Both the position numbers and the translations under genes were made by a program. Shown in pieces: positions 62,842-64,000 of a DNA stretch of 64,000 nt; position 1 is the stretch's first letter, and every line of letters begins with the position of its first letter. This DNA comes from Lentinula raphanica (lineage: Eukaryota; Basidiomycota; Agaricomycetes; Agaricales; Omphalotaceae), in the NCBI GenBank assembly GCA_027919835.1, contig JANVFP010000034.1, positions 310,001 through 374,000 on the forward strand, written 5' to 3'. Below the pieces are notes generated by a model. That model was given only the letters and a program-made list of their open reading frames with translations, did not search any database and was not told where the DNA came from.

Positions 62842-64000
62842 TCAATAATACAACTCCACCAGCTCACTCCCGAACTGCTCGATCCCAATAACCCTAAACC
62901 TGGGTCCATCATCGTCTACCACGGACGACTTTGCCGTCTTCTTCTTACTACTCCGTTTCCCCGAACCTCCTCCTCCTCCCCACTCACTTCCTTCCCCAAA
63001 CTCTCTCTTCCACGCCCGACTCAGACCTCCCTCCCACGCGTACAACTCCACCTTCCATCCTCTCTTCAGAGCCGTTCTGACTCCGCCCAGGAAGCCTTCT
63101 TCGTTGAACTGCCCGACATTGCCATCTCCAGTGGCGAGTATGATTGTGCTCCCTTTGGGAGGCGGGCCGTCGATAGAAGCAAGCACTTGGTGGAGTTTGA
63201 GCTGAAGAAGCTCGTCGACGCCTTGTTCGCGATAGCGAACGCGTTGCTGTTGAGGCGTGCTGGGTGTGATAACAGCCGCGGGAGCGAGAGATGAAGCAGA
63301 GGGTGGAGGTGTGGATGTGTGGGATACAGGAAGTGAAAACGAATGAAGATGGGCAGAGTTCCTTAAGAACCCGGCCGACAACCCTCCTAGCCTAACACTC
63401 TGCTCGCTTTCAGTCGAGCTATTGCCAGATACCTTCCGGCTATGAAACTTCTTTCGACCACCTCCCTCCACAGCAGAGCTCGAGTTGTTTTCTTGATTAT
63501 AGTCAAAGCCGTTGTTGTGATTATTCATACTTCCAGCTCTGTGCCTTTGATACCTTTGAGTTTGAGACGACGAGGAATCTCCTGCGGGAGAACCGAAGGT
63601 CCCTGGTGCGCCGTATGATTCGTTGCTTTGGCTTTTCTTGTGTTTCCCGTTTCCAAAGCTGTTGCTCTTCTCTCGGTCCATCCCGTCCCCCGTGTCGGGT
63701 ACGCGAGCAAAGATCCTCACCTCGTAACCCAAGCTTTCCGCGCCATCCATGGGTTGATACAATGGCGAGGAGGCTACCATGATCCTACGGGTGACCGGCC
63801 GCCCGCGTTCGAGGATCAAGGATAGAGCAGAATGAGATAGATGTTTCGGGGGTTTAGGATAAGGAGAGGAAAATGGACGCGGAGATACACTGGGAAGAGG
63901 TGATGCAAAAGTAGCGCTGGTAGACATTTGATATTGTGAGTTCTTGGAGGGAGAATCGCGGTACTGGGGGTGTTGTCGAGGATATCGCCGGAGATAATTT
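62842..64000 (-). CDS. NYN-domain protein, C-terminal part (runs off the window)
   Basis: The frame is open from the right edge to the stop at 62842; an ATG at 63927 gives 361 residues but is probably internal. The segment RGRPVTRRIMVASSPLYQPM, AESLGYEVRIFARV, then VDELLQLKLHQVLAS, GSTIILATGDGNVGQFNEEGFL and RGWKVELYAWEGGLS follows the order of NYN (PIN-like nuclease) domains, with Asp in ATGDGN as a likely metal ligand. The first beta strand with the leading Asp should lie upstream beyond position 64000. A long Ser/Asn/Gly-rich insertion (about residues 80-235) splits the domain. The family includes RNA endonucleases; activity here is inference. Confidence 0.8.
   Translation of the reverse strand, partial: NYLRRYPRQHPQYRDSPSKNSQYQMSTSATFASPLPSVSPRPFSSPYPKPPKHLSHSALSLILERGRPVTRRIMVASSPLYQPMDGAESLGYEVRIFARVPDTGDGMDREKSNSFGNGKHKKSQSNESYGAPGTFGSPAGDSSSSQTQRYQRHRAGSMNNHNNGFDYNQENNSSSAVEGGGRKKFHSRKVSGNSSTESEQSVRLGGLSAGFLRNSAHLHSFSLPVSHTSTPPPSASSLAPAAVITPSTPQQQRVRYREQGVDELLQLKLHQVLASIDGPPPKGSTIILATGDGNVGQFNEEGFLGGVRTALKRGWKVELYAWEGGLSRAWKREFGEGSEWGGGGGSGKRSSKKKTAKSSVVDDDGPRFRVIGIEQFGSELVELYY

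Overview
The window is genomic DNA of a filamentous basidiomycete, most likely an Agaricomycete. The evidence is many short GT-AG introns (about 45-80 bp), compact genes on both strands, basidiomycete-type adenylate-forming reductases, a fused ARG5,6 gene, F-box and DUF6533 families, and signs of CpG-directed decay in repeats. I rebuilt gene models by hand from splice signals, reading frame and family conservation; no RNA or database search was available.

Layout. Positions 1-12 kb hold a secreted double-psi beta-barrel protein, a SAM methyltransferase, a membrane protein, a very long ATG4 autophagy protease and a TDG/MUG-type uracil-DNA glycosylase. Positions 12.2-41.2 kb hold three complete, diverged adenylate-forming reductases (adenylation, carrier and reductase domains; 12.2-16.3, 30.2-34.2 and 37.2-41.2 kb). 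Ordinary housekeeping genes lie between them: a coiled-coil protein, calcineurin A, elongin C, a small unknown gene, an F-box protein, bifunctional ARG5,6 and UBC13, plus an unknown 338-residue protein. Positions 41.3-44.7 kb hold a homeodomain-like gene built from repeated exon-intron cassettes and an Old Yellow Enzyme (OYE) family oxidoreductase.

Positions 44.7-62.2 kb are AT-rich, CpG-poor and repeat-laden. A DUF6533 membrane-protein gene follows the OYE gene, and the pair is duplicated about 8 kb downstream (51.3-54.8 kb). In that copy the OYE gene is a CpG-decayed pseudogene while the DUF6533 copy stays largely open. A third DUF6533 relative lies inverted at 60.5-62.0 kb. Transposon traces include a 1.22-kb hAT-like element with a perfect 8-bp target duplication and an internal tRNA-like sequence, a 1.5-kb element and smaller palindromic MITEs whose ends read CATC(A/G)GGAAA, a CACTG-ended MITE, and a pair of inverted arms at 47.6-48.2 kb. 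A NYN-domain gene runs off the right edge.

Functionally, the three reductases and the OYE enzyme could form a dispersed locus for reduction of carboxylic acids and enones in specialised metabolism, but the housekeeping genes between them argue against a single compact cluster.
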